From Gammaproteobacteria bacterium (lineage in GTDB: Bacteria; Pseudomonadota; Gammaproteobacteria; Granulosicoccales; Granulosicoccaceae), in NCBI GenBank assembly GCA_002746645.1, contig PDPU01000032.1:1-64000 (forward strand): a stretch of 64,000 bases of DNA, read 5' to 3'. Position 1 is the stretch's first letter, and each line of letters starts with the position of its first letter. The position numbers and the translations under genes were made by a program. Below the pieces are notes generated by a model. That model searched no databases. It was given only the letters and a program-made list of their open reading frames with translations, and was not told the origin of the DNA. Shown here one piece after another: positions 8,608-17,415 of the stretch.

Positions 8608-10386
8608 ATGCATTCGAGTTCCGTTTTCGGCAAGTCCCGTCGTACACTGGCGGCAACCATACTGGCCACTTTCGTGCTCACGGCCTGCAACGAGGGCAGT
8701 GACGGCGATGCTGCCGTTGCGCTGGGGCCGGATGGCGAAGGCAATCTGAGCTTCGCTGTACCTGAGCGCCTTCAACAGGCTCGTAACCTGAACCGCGAAG
8801 AATTGAATCTGACCGTCACGGTGGGTGACACTGCCTATGAGGTGGAGAAGAACGAGAATGGGCAGTATGTCCTTGAAGCGCGCTTGCCGCGCAACGCAAC
8901 CACCGTCATTTCACTGAACTGGACAATCGATCTGGCGCAGGGGCGACTGGAGCTTGCCAAAGCGTCCAAGGACGTCTACGTGGCGCCTGATGATACGTCA
9001 AAGGATGTGCATTTCGATTACTTCAATACCAATCTGGATCAAGATCTTGACGCGTACTCCAACCTGCATGAACTCGAGGAAGGTACCGACCCCTTTGATC
9101 CGAGCAGCCCGGGCCAACCGCCTGCTCTGGTCAACTTCAACCTCGTCGCACAACTGCCGAGTGAACTCGGTTCGGCGCCGCCCAACGTGCTGGATGCGCT
9201 GGACGTCGTACTGCGGGTCAACGGCCAGGAACTCGAGGAAACACGCGACGGCAACAGCTGGCAGGCCATCACCGAAGTTGCAGCGGACAGCGAGCCCTTC
9301 ATCGAAGTCGTCGTCTATGCCAACACCAACCGCCAGTTGAAGCTGGCGACGGCTGAAGTCACGACCCAGGTGGGTTCCGGCGGTGGTGGTTATTCCGTGA
9401 ATGCCGGTAACTACTTCGACGACTACAACGCCGATGGTGACCAGTTGACCAACGTCGAGGAAATCGTTGACGGAACCAACCCGAACGATTCCGGCGACCC
9501 ACCTGTGCCGCCCTGCGAACAGTCGCAGTTTCATCCCGATTGCGATATCGATACCGACGGCGATGGCAAGACCGACGCCCAGGAAACGGTTTCGGCCGAT
9601 GCCGACGGCGATGGCCGACCGGACTACAACGAATCGACGCGCGTCGATGCTGATGGAGATGGCGTCAATGCCGAGTTGGATGCGAGAGAAGACGATCCCT
9701 GCATACCGCAAGAGAACAATGCAGCCTGCATCAACAATACAACGACGAGTGGCACCACGGGTACGACCACGAGCGGCACGGATACAGGCTCGACGACGAG
9801 TGGCACGGATACGGGCTCAACGACGAGCGGCACGGATACGGGTTCAACGACGAGCGGCACGGATACGGGTTCAACGACGAGTGGCACGGATACGGGCTCA
9901 ACGACGAGTGGCACGGATACGGGCTCAACGACGAGTGGCACGGATACGGGCTCGACCACGAGCGGCACGGATACGGGCTCGACCACGAGTGGCACGGATA
10001 CGGGCTCGACCACGAGCGGCACGGATACGGGCTCAACGACGAGCGACACGGATACGGGCTCAACGACGAGCGGCACGGACACGGGCACGACGACGAGCGG
10101 CACGGACACTGGCTCAACGACGAGTGGCACGGATACGGGCACGACGACGAGTGGCACGGACACGGGCACGACGACGAGTGGCACGGACACGGGCACGACG
10201 ACGAGCGACACGGATACGGGCTCAACGACGAGTGGCACGGATACGGGTACGACGACGAGCGGCACGGATACGGGTACGGGTACGACCACGAGCGGCACGG
10301 ATACGGGTACGGGTACGACCACGAGCGGCACGGATACGGGCACGACCACGAGCGGCACTCCACCCGTTCCGGATACAGGTACCTGA
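8608..10386 (+). CDS. lipoprotein with calcium-type Asp-rich repeats and Thr/Ser repeat tail
   Basis: Protein of 592 residues. The signal ends in the lipobox LTAC (Cys30). Then comes a beta-rich domain (about 45-170) ending in DQDLDAYSNLHELEEGTDPFD. A further such motif (about 270-290) and thrombospondin type 3-like runs such as DTDGDGKTD and DADGDGRPD (about 310-360) suggest calcium binding. The last roughly 210 residues are a TTSGTDTGS repeat. The N-terminal domain resembles that of the CBM9 lipoprotein at 30126-31349: both have PE-x-L-x-x-AR, an R-x-x-L-x-V-x-V strand, and a final Asp-rich GxDPxD motif. It is surface-exposed or periplasmic by inference; function unknown. It lies 26 bp after the Ig-like gene. 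Confidence 0.75.
   Translation: MHSSSVFGKSRRTLAATILATFVLTACNEGSDGDAAVALGPDGEGNLSFAVPERLQQARNLNREELNLTVTVGDTAYEVEKNENGQYVLEARLPRNATTVISLNWTIDLAQGRLELAKASKDVYVAPDDTSKDVHFDYFNTNLDQDLDAYSNLHELEEGTDPFDPSSPGQPPALVNFNLVAQLPSELGSAPPNVLDALDVVLRVNGQELEETRDGNSWQAITEVAADSEPFIEVVVYANTNRQLKLATAEVTTQVGSGGGGYSVNAGNYFDDYNADGDQLTNVEEIVDGTNPNDSGDPPVPPCEQSQFHPDCDIDTDGDGKTDAQETVSADADGDGRPDYNESTRVDADGDGVNAELDAREDDPCIPQENNAACINNTTTSGTTGTTTSGTDTGSTTSGTDTGSTTSGTDTGSTTSGTDTGSTTSGTDTGSTTSGTDTGSTTSGTDTGSTTSGTDTGSTTSGTDTGSTTSGTDTGSTTSDTDTGSTTSGTDTGTTTSGTDTGSTTSGTDTGTTTSGTDTGTTTSGTDTGTTTSDTDTGSTTSGTDTGTTTSGTDTGTGTTTSGTDTGTGTTTSGTDTGTTTSGTPPVPDTGT
9766..10350 (+). repeat. 27 bp tandem repeat encoding TTSGTDTGS, about 21 copies
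   Basis: About 21 units of nine residues, TTSGTDTGS/T, with two TTSDTDTGS variants and two units lengthened by GT. Many 27 bp units are identical or differ by one or two bases, so the array is likely to vary in length between strains. It forms the C-terminal stalk of the lipoprotein. Confidence 0.92.
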
Positions 10387-10488
10387 CCCGCCACCGACTC
10401 CATGAAGGATGGTAAACGGCATCTGAGAGAGAACTGAAACGAGCAGGGTGTCTCGGACAGAGTGATGTCGTGAAGGCAAAGTGGGCCA

Positions 10489-11166
10489 ATGGGATTGATT
10501 GGTCTGCAACATCGCACACTGCTGTTGATCGTCGGTGCGCTCGCTGTTGGTAGCGCGCTGACACGTATCGTTGCGCGTGTGAACCTGCCCGGTTTTCCTT
10601 TCGATGGTGACGTTACCGAGGCGCAGGACTCGGATTCGTCGATCGAGTTTCGCGAGTACACCAGCGAACGCTATGGGTTTTCGGTACTGGTTCCGGCCGA
10701 TTGGCAGCGTATTCTGGCTGTCGAAGAAACCGATGACTCAGCGATCGTTCCCGAACCCGGCTTTGCCGTTGGTTTCGAAACACCGCGGACTGGTCCCGAT
10801 GATCCCTTTTCCGACTACATACTGATCGAACTCCTGCCAGGCAAGGCTTCGGGCATGTTCAAGACCGATGGCAGATCCCGTGAAACCGTGTGGATCGATG
10901 GACATGAGGCATGGATGGAATCTCTCGTGGTCGATGCCGGTGTCGACAACCCCGCCGCGATCGATCTGCACGTTCGCCAGGCAAGGCTCGATGGACTTGG
11001 TTATACCATCTCTTTCTACGCCATTGCCGAGCGCGGCGAGGAGCACCGGCTCGATCATGCCTTCGAACTCATGCTCAGGAGCTTTCGCATGCATTCGCCA
11101 CCGTTCTCCGTGGCAGCCGGCGATCTGCCGGCGCCACGGGGAGTGGTCGTGGTGTACGCAGTCTGA
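10489..11166 (+). CDS. exported protein of unknown function, PsbP/DcrB-like pattern
   Basis: Protein of 225 residues with an N-terminal hydrophobic segment (about residues 9-25) that could be a signal peptide or anchor. The rest carries the pattern Y-T-S-E-R-Y-G-F-S-V-L-V-P-A-D-W, which recalls PsbP/DcrB-type small domains, and ends with LRSFRMH as such domains often do. No catalytic motif is seen. Its stop codon (11164-11166) directly abuts the stop of the converging GH16 gene (11167). Assignment to the PsbP-like fold is tentative. Confidence 0.6.
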   Translation: MGLIGLQHRTLLLIVGALAVGSALTRIVARVNLPGFPFDGDVTEAQDSDSSIEFREYTSERYGFSVLVPADWQRILAVEETDDSAIVPEPGFAVGFETPRTGPDDPFSDYILIELLPGKASGMFKTDGRSRETVWIDGHEAWMESLVVDAGVDNPAAIDLHVRQARLDGLGYTISFYAIAERGEEHRLDHAFELMLRSFRMHSPPFSVAAGDLPAPRGVVVVYAV

Positions 11167-13023
11167 TCAGAGCCCTTCGGGGTAACCTTCCGGCCACTGC
11201 TCACGAGTCGGACGATGGTTCGGTGAGCGGTTGCCCTCGTCGGCAAGCGGTATGTTGCTTGGCTGGTCGAACAGGAAGGGCTTGTCGTCATAGGGCGTGT
11301 TGCGCTGGTATACGCGAATGTAGTCGATGTCGTATTTACCCGGGAAAGGTGTGGTTTCGTCGGGCGAACCCGGCCACCAGCCGCCGATGGCCGTATTGGC
11401 GATGACATACATGTCCTGCCGAGACACCTTCGGGTCGTTGACGCGGTGTACCTCGTTGCCATCGACGAAGAAGATCAGCTGCCCCGGGCTCCAGTCAACC
11501 GCGAAGGTGTGGAAATCGGCGGTGTAGTCGATGCCCGGTGTGGGTTCGGACTTGGTCGAGCGAAGTTCGCCATTGGCATCGTAGTAGTGGTAGGTGTGAT
11601 AGACAACGTCCTGGTTGTGACCGATGAACTCCATGATGTCGATCTCGGGCTTGTCTTCGACATAGTAGGCATTCAGCAGCCAGAAGGCGGGCCAGTATCC
11701 GCGACCGTGCGTCATCCTCGCACGAGTTTCCACATAGCCGTAGGTGAACTTGAAGGCGTCGTAGCTCGTGATCACGCCCGAGAGGTATTGCTGGCCGTTG
11801 GCCTTGTCCAGCAGGTGATCGGGGGTGCGAATCGAGTTGATGGTCAGATGCTCGCCATCGAAGCTGAAGGGGTTGTAGCCGAAATCGGGCTCGTTGTTGA
11901 TGTCGACGTAGTGTTGCTCTTCGCTGTTGATGACAGTGTCGTCACCCCAGATGTAAGCCGTGTTCCACCTGGTGGTGTCGAGTGTCGTGTTCTGGAACTC
12001 ATCCGCGAAGACCAGCGTGTAGTCGTCGAGGAAGTTGTCATCCATCGGCGTCAGGTTCGGGTTGGCAATGCCTGTGTCGTTGACACTGACGGTGAGTCCG
12101 GTAGCGATGTAGTAAAGCTTGTCAGAGTGATTGAAGGCCTGGATCTCGTAATAGTGGTCGCCGTCGTATACGTCCTTGTCCACGAACTCGTTGGTGAACA
12201 CGCTGTCGATGAACTGCGCCTGCTTGTAGACGTTGTACCCCTTGGCGTCCGGGTCGGCTTCCCAGGTGACACGAATCGTCTTGCGGTCCTCCTGCTTGCC
12301 GCGGAATCCCGCCGTGGTCACCGAGTCGAACTCGGTGTAGTCGCCACTGGCGGTTGTGGTACCGGTATCAGTGCTGTTGTCCGCACCGGTATCCGTGTTG
12401 GTGGCTACGGTGGACTCGGTCTCGGGTGGAGAAACCACATCGAGTGTGCCGGTGCTGTCACCGTTTTCGGCGGGCTCCACCGGTTGTGATCCGGAGCTTT
12501 CTGATCCGGTCTGTGCCACTTCGGCCACGCTGTCAGTCGATGCCGTGTTGGTCTGTTCGGTATTGCCCTGCTCGGTATTGCCCTGCTCGGTATTGCCCTG
12601 CTCGGTATTGCCCTGTTCCGCGCCGCCGCCGCTTTCATTCGAGCCCGAGGAGGGTGTTTGCGTTACCGTATCCACGCTGTTGCTGCCCGAACTGCTGGAA
12701 TCAGTTCCGGAACTGTCGGTGTTTTCGTCAGTACCACTTGCGGCGCCGATCGCCGGTTCTGCCGTGTTGTTGTCGGTCTCGGTCGACTCGGTAACCGTGC
12801 CGGTGTCGGTGGCGGCGATAGCCATCGCGTAGGCGATGGTCTGGTTGGTATTGTTGACAAGGGTGTTGGCGCCCAGCGAGGCGCTGGAGTCGAAATGTCC
12901 CTGCGATGTTTCTTTCCCTGTCGCAGGTAGGTCGGATCCGCCACTACAGCCTGCGAGTGTGGCGAGTAGCAAGACTTCGCCTGCGATGGCAGTCGGTACC
13001 GCCCTTGAACGTGAGATGAACAT
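11167..13023 (-). CDS. GH16 family beta-glucanase lipoprotein with FN3 domain
   Basis: Secreted lipoprotein of 618 residues. The signal ends in a lipobox-like LAGC. A long Thr/Ser/Glu/Gly-rich linker (about 30-235) follows and includes four TEQGN pentapeptides. Next is a fibronectin type III-like domain (about 240-315, TIRVTWEADPDAKGYNVYK) and a C-terminal GH16 domain. The GH16 catalytic motif is intact: EIDIME with Glu460 (nucleophile), Asp462 and Glu465 (acid/base). GH16 enzymes cleave beta-1,3/1,4-glucans or galactans such as laminarin or agar; specificity is not resolvable here. ATG 13023 is chosen because the signal peptide starts there; an upstream in-frame start would add 15 polar residues. 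Convergent with the preceding gene. Confidence 0.85.
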   Translation of the reverse strand: MFISRSRAVPTAIAGEVLLLATLAGCSGGSDLPATGKETSQGHFDSSASLGANTLVNNTNQTIAYAMAIAATDTGTVTESTETDNNTAEPAIGAASGTDENTDSSGTDSSSSGSNSVDTVTQTPSSGSNESGGGAEQGNTEQGNTEQGNTEQGNTEQTNTASTDSVAEVAQTGSESSGSQPVEPAENGDSTGTLDVVSPPETESTVATNTDTGADNSTDTGTTTASGDYTEFDSVTTAGFRGKQEDRKTIRVTWEADPDAKGYNVYKQAQFIDSVFTNEFVDKDVYDGDHYYEIQAFNHSDKLYYIATGLTVSVNDTGIANPNLTPMDDNFLDDYTLVFADEFQNTTLDTTRWNTAYIWGDDTVINSEEQHYVDINNEPDFGYNPFSFDGEHLTINSIRTPDHLLDKANGQQYLSGVITSYDAFKFTYGYVETRARMTHGRGYWPAFWLLNAYYVEDKPEIDIMEFIGHNQDVVYHTYHYYDANGELRSTKSEPTPGIDYTADFHTFAVDWSPGQLIFFVDGNEVHRVNDPKVSRQDMYVIANTAIGGWWPGSPDETTPFPGKYDIDYIRVYQRNTPYDDKPFLFDQPSNIPLADEGNRSPNHRPTREQWPEGYPEGL

Positions 13024-13237
13024 GGTGATGGTGAGTGCTCCCGATCTGTGTTCCGTGTCTCGAAACAACCGCTTTCATACAGGTGTTGTCGTGGATTTCA
13101 GGTCTGTTATCGGACCGATCGTCTGGCGCTTGACGAAATCCAGCCCAATTGCGTGACGCAGTTTTGATCGTGTCGTCTGGTCGATGGCATGTTTCCTGAT
13201 TGGCTGAAAGCGATTGCCAAAATGGATCAGACCGACA

Positions 13238-15166
13238 ATGTCTTTCAGGAAACACAAGGGCACCGTATCGCGGGCCGTGACAAAGCATGCCTTGCTGGCG
13301 GTTGGTGCGACTTCTGCTGCGCTGTTGCAGACCCCGGCCACGGCGGCTGCGGGTGATTGGACGGGCAGTTACTGGGCAGAAGGTCAGTGTTACTGCACCG
13401 AATCAATCGATCCTGCCGTGGCGGGGCGTATCGTGCCGACACCGGTTGGCGGCAAAACGGTGGCGCAGATCTGTCAGGAAATTGGCCGTGGTCCGGGTCT
13501 CGAACTCGAGGGCGAACGCTTCAACTTTCCTGCCTACCGCGATCCGCAGTGCGGTAACGGCCCCTTTGTGCCGGGAAGCGAACCGGACGCCTCCTGTGCC
13601 GGTACGCTTACCCTCGACGGCAGTGAATGCCAGCCGGCGCGCCCGGCCCGGGACCTTGCCGCCCTCTACGGCGTGGACAAGTCTGCGGCCGAGACTCGCC
13701 ACACGACATCTTCCTGGGCGCTGATCACGCCATCGCTGGGTGCATCAAGAGCAGCGGACGACGCAAGTGCCGACGCAAGCGCCGACGTCAAGAGAGGCGC
13801 TCGTTCCAGGCAGACAGACGCCACGCCGGTGCGCCGTCCGGAGGTCAGCAAGGCGCCTGGAGGCAAGTCACTCCTTGCCACGGTGGCGAGTTCGGCCTTG
13901 AAGGCAGTGCATGTTTCCGACACCGATGGAAAAGCCAGTCACTCTGGAAAAGCCGGTAACTCATCCAGATCTCTGTCCATTGACGAGAATTTCACCGGCA
14001 AGCAGATCGTCATCGGTGGCCAGCGCTACCTGCAGGCGCATCCGGATGTGCCACCAACCGGTGGCAGGCCGGGAAGTCGAATTCTCGTGGACGACATCGT
14101 GTTCCTCAAGGACGATGGCAGCATCGATCCTGCCGATCTTTACAAGGGCTCGGAGGCGAGCACACCGACAACGAAACGGAAGGCTGCTGCCGAAAGGATT
14201 TCATCGCGGCAATCCGACACCGCTTCAAGTTCAGGCAAGACCGCTGCGTCGAAGGCAATACCGAGCCGTACGCGGTTGCCTCGGCAGACCGAATGGGAGG
14301 TGCGCTCGACTACCAGCCGAATGATCGATGCCGCGAAGGATGAGATGGTAGACGCCGATGGTAGCGACAAGCCTGATGAGCTGGCCGACGCCGATGTTGG
14401 CGACAAGCCTGATGGGCTGGTTGACGCCGATGGTAGCAGCAAGGCCGATGAACTGGCCGATGTCGACAGCATCGACAAGGCTGATGAGTTGGTCGACGCC
14501 GATGGTGGCGACAAGGCTGACGAACTGGCCGATGCCGACGGCAGCGACATGGCCGATGAATTGGCCGACGCCGAACCCTCGGTCGAGGACACGAGTGCAG
14601 CCGATGCGGACAAGCGTGCAAGAGGTGGTGTGTCGATCGCTTCGGCGCTGCGGCTTCCCGAGGGTGTGCGTCAGAGTTCGCGTGAGTTTTCGTATGTCGA
14701 GGCAATGCCGACGAGTTATGACTACGGTGGCAATGGTGTCGAAATCGAAGGCAGTGTCGGCAGCGAAGAGCGTTATCACTTTATCGGCCGCGCCGCGATC
14801 GTCAGTGACTACCAGGAAGTGATGCTTGGCGCCGGTTTTCACCTCACGCCGGTCAACGCCAGCCGAATGACTGCGGTGCTGACCGCCGGCATCGAGTACG
14901 GCAATTTCGAAATCTCGAACGAAGCCCTGACCACGGGCTCGATCGAATACAGCGACAGTGGTGCCTTTCTTGCGCTTTCGTCGCGCATGGTAATGAGCCC
15001 GCGCTTCGAATTGCAGGGTGGTGTCGGATACAGCAGCTTCTTCGAGGGCGACCTGACGGCCTTTGGTCGCGGTTCCTACCACCTCAATCGCCAGCTTGAT
15101 TTCGTGTCCCGCTTCGAAGTGGGGGACAACGATTCGATCGGATTTGGCCTGAGATTCTATTACTGA
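13238..15166 (+). CDS. outer-membrane beta-barrel protein with Cys-containing N-terminus and Asp-rich repeats
   Basis: Protein of 642 residues with a signal peptide ending near ATAAA. The mature N-terminus is a small domain with about seven Cys (GSYWAEGQCYC...). The middle is low complexity, with six 12-residue Asp-rich repeats. The last roughly 165 residues alternate polar and hydrophobic residues and finish SIGFGLRFYY, a terminal aromatic as recognised by the BAM machinery, so a C-terminal outer-membrane beta barrel is likely. The gene is divergent from the GH16 gene (214 bp between starts) and 2 bp upstream of a second GH16-like gene. ATG 13238 is preferred over TTG 13214. Function unknown. 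Confidence 0.7.
   Translation: MSFRKHKGTVSRAVTKHALLAVGATSAALLQTPATAAAGDWTGSYWAEGQCYCTESIDPAVAGRIVPTPVGGKTVAQICQEIGRGPGLELEGERFNFPAYRDPQCGNGPFVPGSEPDASCAGTLTLDGSECQPARPARDLAALYGVDKSAAETRHTTSSWALITPSLGASRAADDASADASADVKRGARSRQTDATPVRRPEVSKAPGGKSLLATVASSALKAVHVSDTDGKASHSGKAGNSSRSLSIDENFTGKQIVIGGQRYLQAHPDVPPTGGRPGSRILVDDIVFLKDDGSIDPADLYKGSEASTPTTKRKAAAERISSRQSDTASSSGKTAASKAIPSRTRLPRQTEWEVRSTTSRMIDAAKDEMVDADGSDKPDELADADVGDKPDGLVDADGSSKADELADVDSIDKADELVDADGGDKADELADADGSDMADELADAEPSVEDTSAADADKRARGGVSIASALRLPEGVRQSSREFSYVEAMPTSYDYGGNGVEIEGSVGSEERYHFIGRAAIVSDYQEVMLGAGFHLTPVNASRMTAVLTAGIEYGNFEISNEALTTGSIEYSDSGAFLALSSRMVMSPRFELQGGVGYSSFFEGDLTAFGRGSYHLNRQLDFVSRFEVGDNDSIGFGLRFYY
14348..14563 (+). repeat. 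36 bp coding repeat, six units
   Basis: Six consecutive 36 bp units encode variants of VDADGSDKADEL / ADADGSDKPDEL inside the beta-barrel protein gene. They form an acidic linker between the N-terminal domain and the barrel, and could bind calcium. Confidence 0.85.
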
Positions 15167-15168
15167 GA

Positions 15169-16278
15169 ATGACGATGAAAGCGAGCGAAGTGAAGATGGC
15201 CATGAATGCAATGACTCAAACACGTCTGTCTCTGGTGCTGTGCCTTGGCAGCCTTGTGATGGCCTGTGGCGAGAGCGACCTCGAGGCGCAGCACAAGCGC
15301 GAACTCTATGATGCGCTGGATGGCCAGACAGTGGGGCTCGGTTCGGCCAGACCTGATGGCGGATCGGCGACGGAAGCCGGCAGTGGCGAGGTGACAGATG
15401 CGGGTACAGACACCGACTCGGGTACGGGTATCGACGCGGGCACGGGTACCGACAGCGATTCCGAAACCGGCGGCAGCACCGGCAGTGTCGCAGGCGGCAA
15501 TGTCGGTGGTGTCCCGGGCAACACGACAGATCCCCAACCCGGTATTGATCTTGCCGGCTACGAGCTTGTCTTCAGCGACGAGTTCCGGGGTGCAACGGTG
15601 GATGCCGGCAAGTGGAAGACGGCTTACGACTGGGGCGACAAGCATGTGGTGCTCGATCAGAAGCAGCATTACGCCGATACCCTGAACGACACGGGTTTCA
15701 GTCACGACCCCTTCGTCTTCGATGGCGAGACCTTGTCGATCGTCGCGCAGCCGACCACCGCAGCCGATGTCGAACGCGCCAATGGTCAGGCGTGGATTTC
15801 GGGTGTGTTGAGTTCAAGCGATCGTTTCGCAGCGACCTACGGTTACATCGAAGCGCGCGTGCGGGTCGAGGGCATCAGCGGTGCCTGGCCGTCGATCACG
15901 CTGCTTGCCGACGACACCGGTGGCAGGTTGCCCGAGCTTTACGTGTTCGAGTTCAACGGCGCACGCTCGGGCAGTGTCTTCCACAACTACAACTACCGCG
16001 ACGCCGATGGCAACATGCGTACGGCCGGGCAGCGGGAAGTCAGGACGGGCGGATTCGCCAACGATTTTCACACCGTGGCGGCCAACTGGACGCCGGGTGA
16101 AATCACCTTCTACGTCGATGGCAAACCGACCTATCGCGTGGTGGGTGAGGATGTGGCTGCCGAAGACATGTACCTGACCCTGAGTCTTGCCGTGGGTGGC
16201 GTCTGGGTCGATCAGCCGAGTACGGAAGTCGCACCGATCAGTTTCGACATCGACTACATACGCTACTGGCAGAAGTAG
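15169..16278 (+). CDS. GH16-like lipoprotein with altered catalytic motif
   Basis: Protein of 369 residues with a lipobox LVMAC, a Thr/Gly/Asp-rich linker (about 55-120) and a GH16-type domain parallel to that of the gene at 11167-13023 (shared KWKTAYDWGD, YGYIEARVRV, FHTVAANWTPGEITFYVDG and DIDYIRYWQ-type segments). Where family GH16 has ExDxxE, this protein reads ELYVFE: Glu256 and Glu261 are kept, but the central Asp is Tyr258. It may be a binding protein or a slow enzyme. The start is 2 bp after the barrel gene stop, suggesting coupling; Met10 or Met12 would also leave a complete signal peptide. Confidence 0.78.
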   Translation: MTMKASEVKMAMNAMTQTRLSLVLCLGSLVMACGESDLEAQHKRELYDALDGQTVGLGSARPDGGSATEAGSGEVTDAGTDTDSGTGIDAGTGTDSDSETGGSTGSVAGGNVGGVPGNTTDPQPGIDLAGYELVFSDEFRGATVDAGKWKTAYDWGDKHVVLDQKQHYADTLNDTGFSHDPFVFDGETLSIVAQPTTAADVERANGQAWISGVLSSSDRFAATYGYIEARVRVEGISGAWPSITLLADDTGGRLPELYVFEFNGARSGSVFHNYNYRDADGNMRTAGQREVRTGGFANDFHTVAANWTPGEITFYVDGKPTYRVVGEDVAAEDMYLTLSLAVGGVWVDQPSTEVAPISFDIDYIRYWQK

Positions 16279-16288
16279 CCGTGCGGCG

Positions 16289-16669
16289 CTATCGGCATTC
16301 GAGTATCACGAAGGCGGCCACGGTGTCGCCTTCGTCGCTCAGGCTGACGTGCAGCGCATCGATGCCGTGACGGCGGCAGAGGCAGGCGGCTTCACCGTCG
16401 GCATGCAGTTCAGGCCGTCCGAGCGCATCGTGGATGACGTAGAAGTCACTGAGCAGTACGCCCTGTCTTTCGCCCGTGCCGAGTGCCTTGACCGCCGCTT
16501 CCTTCACGGCGAAGCGTTTGGCGAGAAAACGCTCGGGGCGGTTGTGCCTCGTGTACTGCAGCCATTCCTCGGCGTGCAGAAAGCGACGCGCGAAGCGTTC
16601 GCCGAAACGCTCGTGCGCGCGGCGGATGCGGCTGATCGTGGTGAGATCGACGCCCGTGCCGTAGATCAC
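16289..16669 (-). CDS. acpS: holo-[acyl-carrier-protein] synthase AcpS
   Basis: Transfers the 4'-phosphopantetheine of CoA to apo-ACP. The protein of 126 residues has the family start [15 protein letters not shown] (Asp8, magnesium ligand) and the [17 protein letters not shown] motif with the second metal Glu. Length is normal. Its start overlaps the pdxJ stop by 4 bp, the usual pdxJ-acpS arrangement, at the end of the long minus-strand operon. Confidence 0.95.
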   Translation of the reverse strand: MIYGTGVDLTTISRIRRAHERFGERFARRFLHAEEWLQYTRHNRPERFLAKRFAVKEAAVKALGTGERQGVLLSDFYVIHDALGRPELHADGEAACLCRRHGIDALHVSLSDEGDTVAAFVILECR

Positions 16670-17415
16670 CGGTAACGCGCCTCGCGCATCAGGCGCTTCA
16701 TTTCCGACACGGCTTTCGGAAAGCCCGAAAAGAGGGCACGCGCGACGATGCCGTGACCGATGTTGAGTTCGTGCAGGGTCTCGATTTCGGCGATTGGCTG
16801 CACGTTGTGGTAGTTCAGCCCGTGTCCGGCATTCACGACGAGTCCGAGGCTGTAGGCAAGGTCGGCCGCCCGGCGAATGCGTTCGAGTTCGTCGCGCGCC
16901 TTCTCGGCCGGGGCCTTGCCGTTGGTGGCTTCGGCATAGGCACCGGTATGGAGTTCGACGACAGGTGCACCGACTCGTGCGGCGGTTTCGATCTGTGCCT
17001 CATCCGGATCGATGAAGAGCGACACCTGAATGCCTGCTGCGGCGAGCGGGGCAAGGTATTCGGTCAGTGCGTTCTGCTGCCCGATGACATCGAGCCCCCC
17101 TTCGGTGGTGAGTTCCTCGCGCTTCTCGGGCACGAGGCAGACATCGCGCGGCTTCGTGGCAAGCGCAATGCGGCACATCTCCTCGGTCGCTGCCATCTCG
17201 AGATTGAGCTTTGTCTGCAGGGCATCGCTGTAGCGCGCGATGTCGTGATCCTGAACGTGGCGGCGATCCTCGCGCAGGTGCATGGTGATGCTGTCGGCAC
17301 CGTGCTGTTCGGCTTCGAGTGCGGCGAGCACGGGGTCGGGGTAACGCTCGCCACGCGCCTCGCGCACGGTGGCGACATGGTCAACATTGACGCCGAGGAA
17401 GATGGGTTGTTTCAT
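16666..17415 (-). CDS. pdxJ: pyridoxine 5'-phosphate synthase PdxJ
   Basis: Condenses 3-amino-2-oxopropyl phosphate with 1-deoxy-D-xylulose 5-phosphate to pyridoxine 5'-phosphate. The protein of 249 residues has the signature [14 protein letters not shown] at the N-terminus, MHLREDRRH and the C-terminal HGLNYHNV and IGHGIVARA motifs of the phosphate-binding TIM barrel. The frame is open further upstream to 17868, but homology begins at ATG 17415. That ATG overlaps the ygfX stop by 4 bp, so translation is probably coupled. Confidence 0.95.
   Translation of the reverse strand: MKQPIFLGVNVDHVATVREARGERYPDPVLAALEAEQHGADSITMHLREDRRHVQDHDIARYSDALQTKLNLEMAATEEMCRIALATKPRDVCLVPEKREELTTEGGLDVIGQQNALTEYLAPLAAAGIQVSLFIDPDEAQIETAARVGAPVVELHTGAYAEATNGKAPAEKARDELERIRRAADLAYSLGLVVNAGHGLNYHNVQPIAEIETLHELNIGHGIVARALFSGFPKAVSEMKRLMREARYR

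Noticed and set aside
13024..13237. Riboswitch or leader element (for example c-di-GMP type) in the divergent surface-gene region, and also before 49798
   Set aside because: I could not find the conserved tetraloop-receptor style elements; only weak promoter-like stretches are present.
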